A stretch of 64,000 nt of DNA. Origin: Chitinophaga terrae (ex Kim and Jung 2007) (GTDB lineage Bacteria > Bacteroidota > Bacteroidia > Chitinophagales > Chitinophagaceae). The DNA is taken from assembly GCF_900107795.1 (NCBI RefSeq), contig NZ_FNRL01000009.1, forward strand, positions 124,001-188,000, given 5' to 3'. The position numbers were made by a program, and so were the translations under genes. Below the pieces are notes generated by a model. The model had not been told where the DNA came from, made no database searches, and saw only the letters and a list, made by a program, of their open reading frames with translations. Every line of letters begins with the position of its first letter. Within the stretch, counting starts at the first letter, position 1. Positions 45,323 through 54,343 of this stretch are shown piece by piece.

Positions 45323-46801
45323 CTACCGGAGTTGGTTACGAAGACCGGTCACCCAGTTTTCATAAACCTCCTGATATTGTTGATGAATCGAAGTTTCTGG
45401 TTCTATGACGGAAAGACATTCCATGCCTTTAAATGCCTCGGTTTCTTTCACATAGCCGGCGCCGATAGCAGCGCCTCTTGCAGCGCCCTGCGCCCCGTCC
45501 GTATTGTAAAGTTCAATCACTACATTGGCCGTATTGGCAAATGCCTGCCTGAACAAAGGACTGAGGAACATGTTTGCATTACCGGCCCTTACCCGCTGGA
45601 TCTTTAAGTTCATCCGGGTCATGATCTCTACGCCGTAATTCAGTCCGAATACAATTCCTTCCTGAACGGCTCTCATCATGGAAGCCCTGTTATGCCTGTT
45701 AAAGTCCAGGTTTTTCACCTGGGCGCCTAAAGTTTTATTTTCAAGGATCCTTTCCGCACCATTTCCGAAAGGATAGACCTGCAGCCCGCCAGCTCCTATC
45801 GGCGCGGTTGCGGCCAGGTCGTTCATTTCAGGATAGGTGATGTCTCCTACCATATTTTTCAACCAGCTATTTGCAATACCAGTTCCGTTCAAACACATCA
45901 GCACCCCATTTCTCGTTTGCCCGGCATCGTTATTCACATGCACGAAAGTATTCACGCGGCTTTGAGGGTCGAAGTCATTTTTGTCGTGTACGGCGTAAAC
46001 TACCCCTGAAGTTCCTGCTGTGGTAGCAGCTTCGCCAGGGTTAAGTACATTAAGTGAGAAAGCGTTGTTTGGCTGATCGCCGGCCCTGTAGGTAACAGGA
46101 GTACCGGGCGCCAGTTTAAGCAGTGCAGCGGCGGCGGGGGTCAGGTAACCCTGGACGCCAAATGTAGGTACAATGGCAGACAACAGGCTTTCATCTATCC
46201 CGTAGTTGGCCAGCAAAGCTTTATCAACTTCCTTTTTACTGAAGTTCCAGAACGTGCCTTCAGAAAGCCCGGATACCGTTGTACAGGCTTCTCCTGTGAG
46301 TTTCATGGCAATATAATCGCCAGGCAGCATCACTTTATGGATCCGTTCGTAGACGGCCGGTTCGTTTTCCTTGATCCAGCGAAGTTTGGAAGCTGTAAAG
46401 TTGCCGGGAGAATTCAGGAGGTTGCTGAGACAATAATCTTCTCCCAGTTCCCTGAATGCTTTGTTCCCAATTTCAACAGCGCGACTGTCGCACCAGATAA
46501 TGGCGGGCCTGAGTACCTGTTGATCCTTGTCAACACATACCAGTCCGTGCATCTGGTAAGCAATCCCGATACCTTTGATCTGTGCAGGATCTACGGGGTA
46601 TTTGCTGAGTAGCATGGCTGTTGCATTAACTACTTCCTTCCACCAGTTCTCTGGTTGCTGCTCCGCCCAATCGGGGTGCGGCACTTCAATGGCCATTTCT
46701 TTTTCAGGGCTGGTGGCGCTAGCCACTCCTATCCCTGTATCGGCATTTAGCAATGCCGCCTTTACGGAAGAAGAGCCAATATCATAACCTATAAAGTACA
46801 T
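45323..46801 (-). CDS. xylB: Xylulokinase
   Basis: FGGY-family kinase, D-xylulose to xylulose-5-phosphate. 492 residues. The N-terminal phosphate loop is GYDIGSSSVKAALLN; MHGLVCVDKDQQVLRPAIIW with CDSR holds the substrate Asp; TYRAGDQPNNAFSLNVLNPG has the catalytic Asp; RVRAGNANMFLSPLFRQAFA and GAARGAAIGAGYVKE are the C-terminal ATP-site motifs. Between the symporter and xylA genes. Confidence 0.95.
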   Translation of the reverse strand: MYFIGYDIGSSSVKAALLNADTGIGVASATSPEKEMAIEVPHPDWAEQQPENWWKEVVNATAMLLSKYPVDPAQIKGIGIAYQMHGLVCVDKDQQVLRPAIIWCDSRAVEIGNKAFRELGEDYCLSNLLNSPGNFTASKLRWIKENEPAVYERIHKVMLPGDYIAMKLTGEACTTVSGLSEGTFWNFSKKEVDKALLANYGIDESLLSAIVPTFGVQGYLTPAAAALLKLAPGTPVTYRAGDQPNNAFSLNVLNPGEAATTAGTSGVVYAVHDKNDFDPQSRVNTFVHVNNDAGQTRNGVLMCLNGTGIANSWLKNMVGDITYPEMNDLAATAPIGAGGLQVYPFGNGAERILENKTLGAQVKNLDFNRHNRASMMRAVQEGIVFGLNYGVEIMTRMNLKIQRVRAGNANMFLSPLFRQAFANTANVVIELYNTDGAQGAARGAAIGAGYVKETEAFKGMECLSVIEPETSIHQQYQEVYENWVTGLRNQLR

Positions 46802-46829
46802 ATAACGTGAAAAATTAGCAATCTGAATT

Positions 46830-46883
46830 GGCCCCGGGCATCCTGTTGTTGCGGATATACAGGAAACAGGATACCCCGCGGCC
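46830..46883 (-). other. Intercistronic RNA stem-loop between symporter and xylB
   Basis: GGCC...GGG.ATCCTGTT pairs with AACAGGAT.CCC...GGCC across 46830-46847 and 46865-46883, with a few bulges. No U-tract follows, so it is more likely an mRNA-processing or stability element than a terminator. Confidence 0.6.
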
Positions 46884-46900
46884 AGCGTAATATTGTTCTG

Positions 46901-48586
46901 TTACCAGAACACGGTGTACAGCGCGATCAGTATACCCACGATCAGCGTTGCCCCCACGGTAAATCCAACATTTGGCTTGAACATGCCTGCATCGATAGCC
47001 AGTCCTTTAGGATTGTTGATGCTTTTCTTGTCAGCTACCGAAATAATCACCATACCCAGTACGCAAATGATGAATACAAAGCCCATCCTGTCGATGAACG
47101 GAATTTCATACAAGCCGCTGTCCGGGTTCAGGGCGCTGAAACCGATCTGGTACAGCGGTTCCAGGTTAACCCAACCAGGTAAGAATTTCAGGATGAACGA
47201 CATCAGCAAACCGCCGATCATTGCAAACAGCGCTGCATTGGAGGTAGTCCGTTTCCAGAAGAAGCCCAGTGCAAACATGGCGAAAACGCCCGGAGATACG
47301 AAACCTGTATATTCCTGGATGAACTGGAAGCCTCCTTTTTTATCGATGCCGAGGAAGTTAGAGATCACCATTGCGATGATCATTGTAATTACCACGGTAG
47401 TGCGCCCGATGCTTACTATCTTCTTCTCATCGGCTTCTTTATTATATATCTTTTTATAGATATCCAGTGTGAAGATGGTAGAGATACTGTTGGCCTTACC
47501 TGCCAGGGATGCTACTACTGCTGCAGTTAACGCTGCGAAGGCCAGGCCTTTCAGACCGGCTGGCAGCAGGTTTAACAGAACAGGGTAAGCATTGTCGGGG
47601 TTCAGTGAACCACCCTGGGTCATTGCAGTACCGAAGTCGCCATGGTTCTGCGTATACAGCACATAAGCGGCAATACCCGGCAATACCACGATGATAGGCA
47701 TCAGCAATTTCAGGAAGCCTGCGAACAGCAAACCGTTGCGCGCAGTTTTAAGATCGGCGCCCAGGGCCCGTTGAGTGATGTACTGGTTACAACCCCAATA
47801 GTTCAGGTTCACGATCCACATACCGCCAATCAAGACGCTCAGGCCGGGAAGATCCAGGTATTTAGGATTTTCCTTGTACAGGATCATGTGGAAATGGTCG
47901 CTTGCATGTTGAGTCAACAGCGAGAAACCTTTCAGTACGCCGTTGGTACCGAAATGGGAAGATACCAGTTGCAATGCGAGGTAAGTAGTAGCCAAACCGC
48001 CCAGGATCAGGAAAAACACCTGGATAACGTCTGTATACCCGATCACTTTCATACCTCCCAGGGTAATGAGTATAGCGAAGAACGCCAGCGCACCCATACA
48101 CACGAAGAAGTTGATACCTGAAATAGTTGACACAGCCAAAGCCCCCAGGTAAAGGATGGAAGTCAGGTTCACCACTATATACAGCAGCAACCAGAAGACC
48201 GCCATAATAGTACTTACCGTTTGATTATACCTGCGTTCCAGGAACTGGGGCATTGTATAGATCTTGTTCTTTAAATAGATAGGCAGGAAAAATACTGCTA
48301 CCACTATCAATGTAGCAGCTGCCATCCATTCGTAGGTAGAAATTGCCAGGCCAATGTTGAAGCCACTGCCCGACATTCCGATAAATTGCTCTGCCGAGAT
48401 ATTGGAAGCAATCAGGGATGCACCAATAGCCCACCATGTAAGAGAGCCTTCCGCCAGGAAAAAGTCTTTCGAATCGGTTGTCGCCTTTTTCTTTTTGTGA
48501 TAGATATAGTAACCATATCCGGCCACTATAACAAAATATACCAGGAACACCAGGTAATCGAAAATGTGTAAGGATTTTGTTTGCAT
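46901..48586 (-). CDS. Sodium:solute (SSS-family) sugar symporter
   Basis: Secondary transporter with about 14 membrane helices and the SSS fold, SGLT-like. Motifs: FLAEGSLTWWAIGASLIASN, ISAEQFIGMSGSGFN, WVNLEPLYQ and the sodium-solute block GLAFAALTAAVVASLAGKAN. I start at MQTKSLHIFD (48586), giving 561 residues; the frame is open to 48625. First gene of the operon symporter-xylB-xylA, so it probably imports xylose with sodium. Confidence 0.9.
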   Translation of the reverse strand: MQTKSLHIFDYLVFLVYFVIVAGYGYYIYHKKKKATTDSKDFFLAEGSLTWWAIGASLIASNISAEQFIGMSGSGFNIGLAISTYEWMAAATLIVVAVFFLPIYLKNKIYTMPQFLERRYNQTVSTIMAVFWLLLYIVVNLTSILYLGALAVSTISGINFFVCMGALAFFAILITLGGMKVIGYTDVIQVFFLILGGLATTYLALQLVSSHFGTNGVLKGFSLLTQHASDHFHMILYKENPKYLDLPGLSVLIGGMWIVNLNYWGCNQYITQRALGADLKTARNGLLFAGFLKLLMPIIVVLPGIAAYVLYTQNHGDFGTAMTQGGSLNPDNAYPVLLNLLPAGLKGLAFAALTAAVVASLAGKANSISTIFTLDIYKKIYNKEADEKKIVSIGRTTVVITMIIAMVISNFLGIDKKGGFQFIQEYTGFVSPGVFAMFALGFFWKRTTSNAALFAMIGGLLMSFILKFLPGWVNLEPLYQIGFSALNPDSGLYEIPFIDRMGFVFIICVLGMVIISVADKKSINNPKGLAIDAGMFKPNVGFTVGATLIVGILIALYTVFW

Positions 48587-48923
48587 AACGTTCAAAACGT
48601 GGTTATAAAAATTTTGGCGGATCAATATACGAATAAATGTAAAAAATACGCTTTCTCAAATATATTTTAACTTACGTTGGCATTTTTAACCAGCGGCTTC
48701 AAATCTATATATTTAAACAACATATCTAAATCTACTCGTTAAAATAGAAACAAATAGTACCCTTTTAATAGACAAAAGGTACCTATTACCGTCAAAAAAT
48801 TATGTTCAGTAGTATACGTTGGTCTTGGGTGAGAAGATTTAGGTTACCTACCGAATGCCGTATCGTGGAAATAAAAAATAAATATAGGGAGAAGAAATCC
48901 CCGATGCAAGTATTTCAGGAAAA
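48587..48923. other. AT-rich intergenic region upstream of the xylose operon
   Basis: No gene seen. A minus-strand -7 match TATATTTG is at 48657-48664 without a proper -33 element. An imperfect palindrome AGTACCCTTTT...AAAAGGTACCT at 48757-48783 is a possible operator for xylose-dependent control. The 3' side also holds the end of the convergent-free upstream transcript. Confidence 0.4.
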
Positions 48924-50060
48924 TTAACTATCCATTGCCATAGCGGCAATAGTTTCACCGATCTTCGACCCTATTGCCACGCCCATTCCGCCCATTCTTA
49001 CACCAACGACTATATTATCTGTGAAATTTTGCACAAGTGGTTGTTTTGTTTCTCCAAAGGCCATGATGCCCGTCCACCTGTCGGCCACTGTAAATTTTTT
49101 TCCAGGAAGAATGATATGTTGAAGTATTTCCACGAGCTCCCGTTGTATGCGGTCGTTGAACCTGAACTCAGTGGATGTTTCTCCTTTAAAATCGAGTTGC
49201 CTGCCTCCTCCCAGCAATACCCTTCCGTCTATTTCCCTGAAATAGTAATACCCTTCTTCCATATGAAATATACCTTTGAAGGGAAGGTCTGGTATGGGAT
49301 CAGTTATCAGAACTTGTCCACGACCTGGCGACAATGGCGCATCAGGGAGCAATTTTCTTGTAAAAGCATTGGTGCAAACGATCACTTTTTTAGCGCAGAA
49401 ATGAAGATCCTCTCCCAACACCGGATCTGGTACCGTTACTCCCACGCCTGTTTTATAATCCTGCAATTCTTTCACTTCGCAACCGGTTTTTATTTCAATG
49501 CCTGCTTTCAGTGCGGCATCGGTCAATGCCCTCATCATTTTGCCGGTGTGCAACTCACCTTCAAAATTATTCCTGACAAGGTGTTTTATTGCGTTGCGGT
49601 TAAAGCCGAAGGAAGACAGTTTCTCATTAGCCGGGGTAAAAGCGGGGCCGCCCAGCAAACCCGCCAGCAGGCCGTTCACCCTGGCAAGCTGGCTTAAAGC
49701 CCATTCTTCTCTTGTGCCTATCAGTTCGTAGCTGCCATTTTCGGCGTATCGGATTGTTGCATCTCCCAGCCGCTGCCTTAGCAGCTGCAATCCGGAGCGG
49801 CGCATATTTACCAGGTTTATCACCGCGGCTTCGGGCATGGTTTGCAGATCTGCCAGCACCTCCGTCAGGCTGCCGATGCAGGCGAATCCGGCGTTTTTGG
49901 TACTGGCGCCGGTAGGCAGTAATCCCCGTTCCAGTACCAATACGGTACTCTGAGGCGCACGGTCTTTTATACTGAGGGCAGCAGATAGACCAACTATCCC
50001 GCTGCCCACAATAATATAATCGTATTGCAGGAAGGCCGATTTTTCCCAGTAGCTGAGCAT
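48924..50060 (-). CDS. FAD-dependent amine/D-amino acid oxidase family protein
   Basis: 378-residue DAO-fold flavoprotein. The dinucleotide motif YDYIIVGSGIVGLSAALSI is at residues 13-31; VLVLERGLLPTGASTKNAGF is the FAD segment typical of glycine/D-amino acid oxidases; VIVCTNAFTRKLLP, LSPGRGQVLITDP and GIMAFGETKQPLV follow, ending GVRMGGMGVAIGSKIGETIA. No signal or membrane anchor. It probably deaminates or demethylates a small amine; the substrate cannot be named. It follows the SDR gene by 9 nt, and the two form an operon. Confidence 0.85.
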   Translation of the reverse strand: MLSYWEKSAFLQYDYIIVGSGIVGLSAALSIKDRAPQSTVLVLERGLLPTGASTKNAGFACIGSLTEVLADLQTMPEAAVINLVNMRRSGLQLLRQRLGDATIRYAENGSYELIGTREEWALSQLARVNGLLAGLLGGPAFTPANEKLSSFGFNRNAIKHLVRNNFEGELHTGKMMRALTDAALKAGIEIKTGCEVKELQDYKTGVGVTVPDPVLGEDLHFCAKKVIVCTNAFTRKLLPDAPLSPGRGQVLITDPIPDLPFKGIFHMEEGYYYFREIDGRVLLGGGRQLDFKGETSTEFRFNDRIQRELVEILQHIILPGKKFTVADRWTGIMAFGETKQPLVQNFTDNIVVGVRMGGMGVAIGSKIGETIAAMAMDS

Positions 50061-50069
50061 ATGATCCGG

Positions 50070-50870
50070 TTAAACTGTTCCTACTGATCCGCCGTCTACC
50101 CTGAAAACGGAGCCAGTTATAAAAGAGGCCTGGTCAGAAGCCAGGAATGCGACCAGGCTGCCCACTTCTTCCGGCGTACCGGGGCGGCCCAATACCTGGT
50201 AAGGCCTGTTTTCTTTCAGGAAGGCTTTGGCAGCCTCAGATAACGAAATGTTCTTTTCCCTGGCGATTCCTTCCAGCATATCGTCTACCAGTGGCGTTTT
50301 GATGAAGGCGGGAGAAACGGTGTTCACCAGGATATTATCCTTGCCGTAGTTTTCGGCCAGGGTTTTAGAGTAGTTATTCAATGCGGCTTTAGTTGCATTG
50401 TAGTGGCCCATGTTAGGATCGGGCTGTTCTGCATTTTCTGAAGAAATATTGATGATCCTTCCGCCGCCCTGTTTTTTCAGGTGAGGGAGTACCAGGTTGG
50501 TGAGAGCAATTACGCCGAAAAAGTTCAGTTCAAAAATGTCTCTCCATTGCTGCAGGGAAATAGTTTCGAGGGGGCCGAACGAGTCGATGCCGCCTGCGTT
50601 GTTCACCAGTATATCGATATGCCCGTAACGTTGAATGGTTTCAGCAACGAGGGCCTGCAGATCGCTTTCTTTTGTCATGTCGGCTGCGATGGCAGTTACT
50701 TCATAGTTGCTGAGCCGCAGGGTTGCGGCGGTATCTTCCAGTTCGTCTGTATTGCGGGCGGTGATCACCACTTTAGCGCCTTCGCCGGCGAGGGCGGCTG
50801 CGATACCTTTCCCGATTCCTTTACTGCCACCGGTAACGATGGCTACTTTGTTGTTAAGGTTCAGTTCCAT
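50070..50870 (-). CDS. SDR-family oxidoreductase
   Basis: 266-residue classical short-chain dehydrogenase. VAIVTGGSKGIGKGIAAALA is the cofactor loop (Arg after AR in VVITARNTDELE suggests NADPH), DILVNNAGGIDSFGP and INISSENAEQPDPNMGHYNA with YNATK holding the catalytic Ser, Tyr and Lys. The C terminus is FLASDQASFITGSVFRVDGG. Substrate unknown; it is co-transcribed with the FAD oxidase downstream. Confidence 0.92.
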   Translation of the reverse strand: MELNLNNKVAIVTGGSKGIGKGIAAALAGEGAKVVITARNTDELEDTAATLRLSNYEVTAIAADMTKESDLQALVAETIQRYGHIDILVNNAGGIDSFGPLETISLQQWRDIFELNFFGVIALTNLVLPHLKKQGGGRIINISSENAEQPDPNMGHYNATKAALNNYSKTLAENYGKDNILVNTVSPAFIKTPLVDDMLEGIAREKNISLSEAAKAFLKENRPYQVLGRPGTPEEVGSLVAFLASDQASFITGSVFRVDGGSVGTV

Positions 50871-50964
50871 GGTTTCTAAGAATTAGGATTTAAGTTAGCC
50901 GTTTATTGCAAAGGCGCCAAGTTTTTTGGAGGGGTGGGAGAGATTTCAGTTTACATTTATTTCG

Positions 50965-51015
50965 TTACAAATTTATTAAGAATTGTACATTTTGTAAACC
51001 AATGAAGTACCTTTG
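50965..51015 (+). promoter_or_regulatory. Promoter and operator-like repeat of the HTH-ImmA/PIN operon
   Basis: TACCTTTG (51008-51015) is a -7 element 25 nt before the ATG, with a TTG 22 nt further upstream. An inverted repeat TTACAAAT (50965-50972) and ATTTTGTAA (50989-50997; one extra T) flanks the -33 area and may bind the HTH protein, as in self-regulated toxin-antitoxin units. Confidence 0.5.
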
Positions 51016-51039
51016 CTTTAGAAAAACAGATCTTCAACT

Positions 51040-52104
51040 ATGGAGTTAAAGGAAATATTTGCGGCACGCTTTAAATCAGCGCGGTTAATGAATGGTTTTT
51101 CGTTACAAGACCTGGCCAAGGCATTGGATAATAAGTTGTCACGCCAGGCGCTGCATCGCTATGAAAAAGCCGAAGTGTTGCCGGACACTGAAAAAATAAA
51201 TTTGTTAAGCAGTGCATTAAATGTCAGTCCAGACTATTTCTTCAGAACCACCCAGGTTGAACTTAGTGATATCGAATATAGAAAACTCAGTAGGCTAGCC
51301 CCTAAAGAAGCGGCTATTATCAATGAAAGGACCAAAGAATACCTTTCCCGCTACCTTGAACTGGAGGAAATTATCGGTTTACAAACTGAATTTCAGCACC
51401 CACTAGCCGATTTTCCTCCTGTTTCTTCTTACGAGCATGTAAATAAGGCTGCGGAAATAGTCCGGCAAAAGTGGAACCTGGGCAAAGTTCCGCTAAACAA
51501 TATAATTGAGCTATTAGAGGAGAAAAATATTAAGGTAGTAAAAATAGAGGTCAGCGATACCTTTGATGGCCTGCAAACCTTCGTTAACGGACATATTCCG
51601 GTAATTGCCTACAATTTAAGAAAGGCTGATAAACCAGACAGGATACGATTTACTTTACTTCACGAGCTAGCCCATCTACTATTAAAGTTTGACAATATTC
51701 CCCATAAACAAAAAGAAATATTGTGCCACCAGTTCTCGGCCGCCATGCTGCTACCCGAAGATGTAATTAAAACTGAACTAGGCACTTACAGAAATAAACT
51801 CTCAATACTGGAGCTGGGTATTATTAAAAAGCAGTATGGCATTTCTATGCAGGCTATAGTTATGCACGCCAATGCGTGTGGGATTGTTAATGAACATTAT
51901 ACCAAACAGTTCTTCTTCATGATGAAACAAATGAACTGGAAGATAGATGAACCTATAGAATATGAAGGCCGTGAAGAAAGTAACAGGTTTGAACAATTGC
52001 TATTCAGAGCATTGATAGAAGGACAGATATCAATGTCTAAAGCAGCTTCACTTTCTAACCAGTCGTTAGCCGAATTTAAAAGAATGCACCAACCATTATT
52101 TTAG
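51040..52104 (+). CDS. XRE-type HTH / ImmA-IrrE metallopeptidase protein
   Basis: 354 residues. N-terminal helix-turn-helix of the XRE type (RFKSARLMNGFSLQDLAKAL, LSRQALHRYEKAEVLP). A COG2856 zinc-peptidase domain follows with the motif HELAH at 208-212 (RFTLLHELAHLLLKFD) and HQFSAAMLLPEDV, the usual third-ligand region. Proteins of this type act as regulators or antitoxins, some cleaving a repressor. The downstream PIN-domain gene, 31 nt away, suggests a toxin-antitoxin-like pair, with this the DNA-binding partner. DNA is more AT-rich than neighbours, as in acquired genes. Confidence 0.88.
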   Translation: MELKEIFAARFKSARLMNGFSLQDLAKALDNKLSRQALHRYEKAEVLPDTEKINLLSSALNVSPDYFFRTTQVELSDIEYRKLSRLAPKEAAIINERTKEYLSRYLELEEIIGLQTEFQHPLADFPPVSSYEHVNKAAEIVRQKWNLGKVPLNNIIELLEEKNIKVVKIEVSDTFDGLQTFVNGHIPVIAYNLRKADKPDRIRFTLLHELAHLLLKFDNIPHKQKEILCHQFSAAMLLPEDVIKTELGTYRNKLSILELGIIKKQYGISMQAIVMHANACGIVNEHYTKQFFFMMKQMNWKIDEPIEYEGREESNRFEQLLFRALIEGQISMSKAASLSNQSLAEFKRMHQPLF

Positions 52105-52135
52105 TCATACCGTTAACCCCTATCGTTGCTCGAGA

Positions 52136-52690
52136 ATGAAATCTACACTCGTAGTTACAGATGCCTGTATCTTTATTGATCTGTTTGACCTGGATCTGGT
52201 AAAATTCTTTTTCTATCTTGAAATCGATACCCATACCACATCTGCTGTTTATTTTGAACTATATTCTGAACAACGGGATGCTTTGGAAATGTACCGGAAA
52301 AATAAGAAGCTCTCTATTCATAATTTAACAGAAAATGACCTTCTGGAAATCTACGGTGCCTCCTATCCAAAATCTTTATCAGAAACTGATAAATCTGTTT
52401 TACACCTGGCTCGTAAACTCAAAGCAGGCATACTAAGCAGCGACAAAGTGGTACGCAACTATGCTAAAAGCCAACAAATTGAGTATCACGGAATGCTTTG
52501 GGTCTTTGATAAATTAGTTGATATGAATATTCTGTCGCCAAATAATGCTATGCTCAAGCTAAATCAGCTCGTTGCCTGCAACTTCACATTTCGGAATAAC
52601 CAGCTATTGATAGATGAAATACAAAAACGGCTTAAGCGTTGGAATACGCCGACAACCAGTTCGGGCACTCCGTTTCCAGGCATTGAATAA
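52136..52690 (+). CDS. PIN-domain-like protein, possible RNase toxin
   Basis: 184 residues. LVVTDACIFIDLFDL begins with the first conserved Asp of a PIN fold (Asp9). SETDKSVLHLARKLKAGILS supplies the second acidic cluster (Glu, Asp), and SSDKVVRNYAKSQQIEYHGM matches the third (Asp) plus the usual ending before a C-terminal helix. PIN proteins are metal-dependent RNases. Its place behind an HTH-ImmA gene suggests the toxin half of a pair, but a housekeeping role is not excluded. AT-rich. Confidence 0.75.
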   Translation: MKSTLVVTDACIFIDLFDLDLVKFFFYLEIDTHTTSAVYFELYSEQRDALEMYRKNKKLSIHNLTENDLLEIYGASYPKSLSETDKSVLHLARKLKAGILSSDKVVRNYAKSQQIEYHGMLWVFDKLVDMNILSPNNAMLKLNQLVACNFTFRNNQLLIDEIQKRLKRWNTPTTSSGTPFPGIE

Positions 52691-52882
52691 AACCACAGTC
52701 AGCCTGAATCCCATAGATGCCGCATTTTCTTCCCCTTTGGAAAATTGCAACTCGTTTTCCTCTAATAACTCAGGGACAGGTATACCCATGCTATATTTAA
52801 CGATACATTAATAAAATGTTTGTATCCGGTTTTAAGCCCACTCGTTTACAACGCTATAAAACGTTAATTACACCGAACAACA

Positions 52883-52909
52883 AAGCCTGCCGGATCTACC
52901 GACAGGCTT
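52883..52909 (-). terminator. Terminator of the ilv operon
   Basis: 11-bp stem (52909-52899 with 52893-52883, one G-U), 5-nt loop, then TTTGTTGTT on the minus strand, 26 nt after the ilvA stop. Confidence 0.85.
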
Positions 52910-52934
52910 CATCTCAATTACCGGCATAAACCTC

Positions 52935-54191
52935 CTATACCAGGTAACTAAATAAATTATCATCTTTATTCAACTCTGTAAACTGGAAGTTGTACAGTTT
53001 GAAATTAGCAATTAGTTTGTCGTAATCTTCTTTACATTTTAATTCTATCCCTACCAGGGCCGGACCAATTTCCTTATTATGTTTCTGGATATACTCAAAG
53101 CGGGTGATATCGTCGTTCGGTCCTAATACATGGTTCACAAATTGTTTCAGGGCTCCGGGGCGTTGTGCAAAACGTACAATAAAGTAATGTTTCAATCCTT
53201 CGTAAAGCAGGGAACGTTCCTTGATCTCCTGCATCCTGTCTATGTCGTTGTTGCTGCCGCTAACGATGCATACTACTTTTTTGCCTTTGATCTCTTCGGC
53301 ATAGTCGTCGAGTACGGCGATGGAGAGAGCCCCGGCGGGTTCTACCACGATCGCATCTTCATTATACAATCTCAGGATGGTTGAGCAAACCTTCCCTTCC
53401 GGTACCAGGTGCATTTCTGCCAATACTTCCCTGCAGATCTCGAAGTTGAGCTGCCCTACTGTTTTTACGGCTGCTCCGTCTACAAACCGTTCAATTTCTG
53501 TGAGCGTAACCGGCGCACCGGCTTCCAGTGCTTTGGTCATAGAGGGAGCGCCTTCCGGTTCCACGCCTATGATCCTGGTTTTGGGGCTGTATGTTTTGAA
53601 ATAGGTACCTACGCCGGCTGCCAGGCCGCCACCGCCAACAGGAATGAAAACATAATCTATCCCTTGCTGGTCTTCCAGTATTTCAACGGCAACAGTGCCT
53701 TGTCCTTCTATGATCTTTTCATTATCGAAAGGAGGAATGAAGGTCATCCCGCTGGACTGGGTAAATGCCTGTGCTTCTGCGGCGCAATCGTCGAAGGTAT
53801 CGCCAACCAGGCGGATCTCGATGTTGCTGCCGCCGAACATATTTACCTGGTTCACTTTCTGTTTTGGGGTAATAACAGGCATGAAAACGACGCCCTGGAT
53901 GTTCAGCGCCTTACAGGCGTATGCGAATCCCTGGGCATGATTGCCTGCGCTGGCGCAGGTAACGCCTTTGGCCAGCAGACCGGCGGGCAGGCTGCTGATC
54001 AGGTTGTAGGCGCCACGGAGCTTATAGGAGCGGACGATCTGCATATCTTCTCTTTTCAGATATACGTCGCAGTTATATCTCCTGGACAGGTTGGCGCTGT
54101 AGGAAAGCGGGGTTCTGGCCACTATGGGCTTCAGTTTGACTGCGGCATCCAGTATATTCAGGGAATTGACACTACTCTTCACTTCAGACAT
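52935..54191 (-). CDS. ilvA: Threonine ammonia-lyase (threonine dehydratase), biosynthetic type
   Basis: Makes 2-oxobutyrate from threonine, first step towards isoleucine only. 418 residues. PLP-binding start VYLKREDMQIVRSYKLRGAY (with Lys), SAGNHAQGFAYACKALN, FIPVGGGGLAAGVGTYFKTY and CIVSGSNNDIDRM. The C-terminal part (GLKHYFIVRFAQRPGALKQF, then NHVLG) is an ACT-like regulatory domain, single copy, so Ile feedback is likely. Last gene of the ilv operon. A private Ile-rich leader and terminator stand directly before it. Confidence 0.95.
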   Translation of the reverse strand: MSEVKSSVNSLNILDAAVKLKPIVARTPLSYSANLSRRYNCDVYLKREDMQIVRSYKLRGAYNLISSLPAGLLAKGVTCASAGNHAQGFAYACKALNIQGVVFMPVITPKQKVNQVNMFGGSNIEIRLVGDTFDDCAAEAQAFTQSSGMTFIPPFDNEKIIEGQGTVAVEILEDQQGIDYVFIPVGGGGLAAGVGTYFKTYSPKTRIIGVEPEGAPSMTKALEAGAPVTLTEIERFVDGAAVKTVGQLNFEICREVLAEMHLVPEGKVCSTILRLYNEDAIVVEPAGALSIAVLDDYAEEIKGKKVVCIVSGSNNDIDRMQEIKERSLLYEGLKHYFIVRFAQRPGALKQFVNHVLGPNDDITRFEYIQKHNKEIGPALVGIELKCKEDYDKLIANFKLYNFQFTELNKDDNLFSYLV

Positions 54192-54209
54192 AACTTCTTT
54201 TTAAAAAAC

Positions 54210-54321
54210 CAATGGCCACTCAACTCCGAATTATCGAAAAAGATTGGTGAGGGCATTCAGTAAACTTGTTACCAAATACCTTAACCAATAATTTCAATAA
54301 TTCGGAATTGAATAGCCATTG
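54210..54321 (-). terminator. Intra-operon attenuator between ilvC and ilvA
   Basis: Two 28-nt arms (54294-54321 and 54210-54237) pair over their full length in the minus-strand RNA with 24 Watson-Crick and 4 G-U pairs; in the plus strand those four would be A-C mismatches. The loop is 56 nt and contains a further ATTGGT/ACCAAT pairing. A run of six U follows (GUUUUUUAA) and ends about 12 nt before the ilvA ATG. The 5' arm is most of the coding sequence of the leader peptide at 54281-54319. An intrinsic terminator whose formation depends on whether ribosomes occupy its 5' arm. Confidence 0.85.
54281..54319 (-). CDS. Ile-rich leader peptide before ilvA
   Basis: 12-codon reading frame, ATG at 54319 to TAA at 54281: MAIQFRIIEIIG. 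Five of twelve residues are Ile (all AUU), none Val or Leu. It begins 25 nt after the ilvC stop. Codons 1-9 are the 5' arm of the 28-bp terminator stem, so a ribosome slowed on the Ile pairs at codons 7-8 and 10-11 would hold the stem open and let transcription pass into ilvA. When Ile is plentiful the ribosome leaves at the UAA and the stem forms. This simple occlusion design is inferred from sequence; expression was not tested. Confidence 0.85.
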   Translation of the reverse strand: MAIQFRIIEIIG

Positions 54322-54343
54322 CAACTATACTGTTGTTTAATTA

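Noticed and set aside
50905..50930. Possible degenerate fourth copy of the CACGCAAAG repeat (GCAAAGGCGCCAAG)
   Set aside because: Only about 14 bases match and no palindromic arm follows.
53409..54263. 284-codon plus-strand frame across ilvA and its leader
   Set aside because: Shadow of ilvA; it would also run through the attenuator stem.
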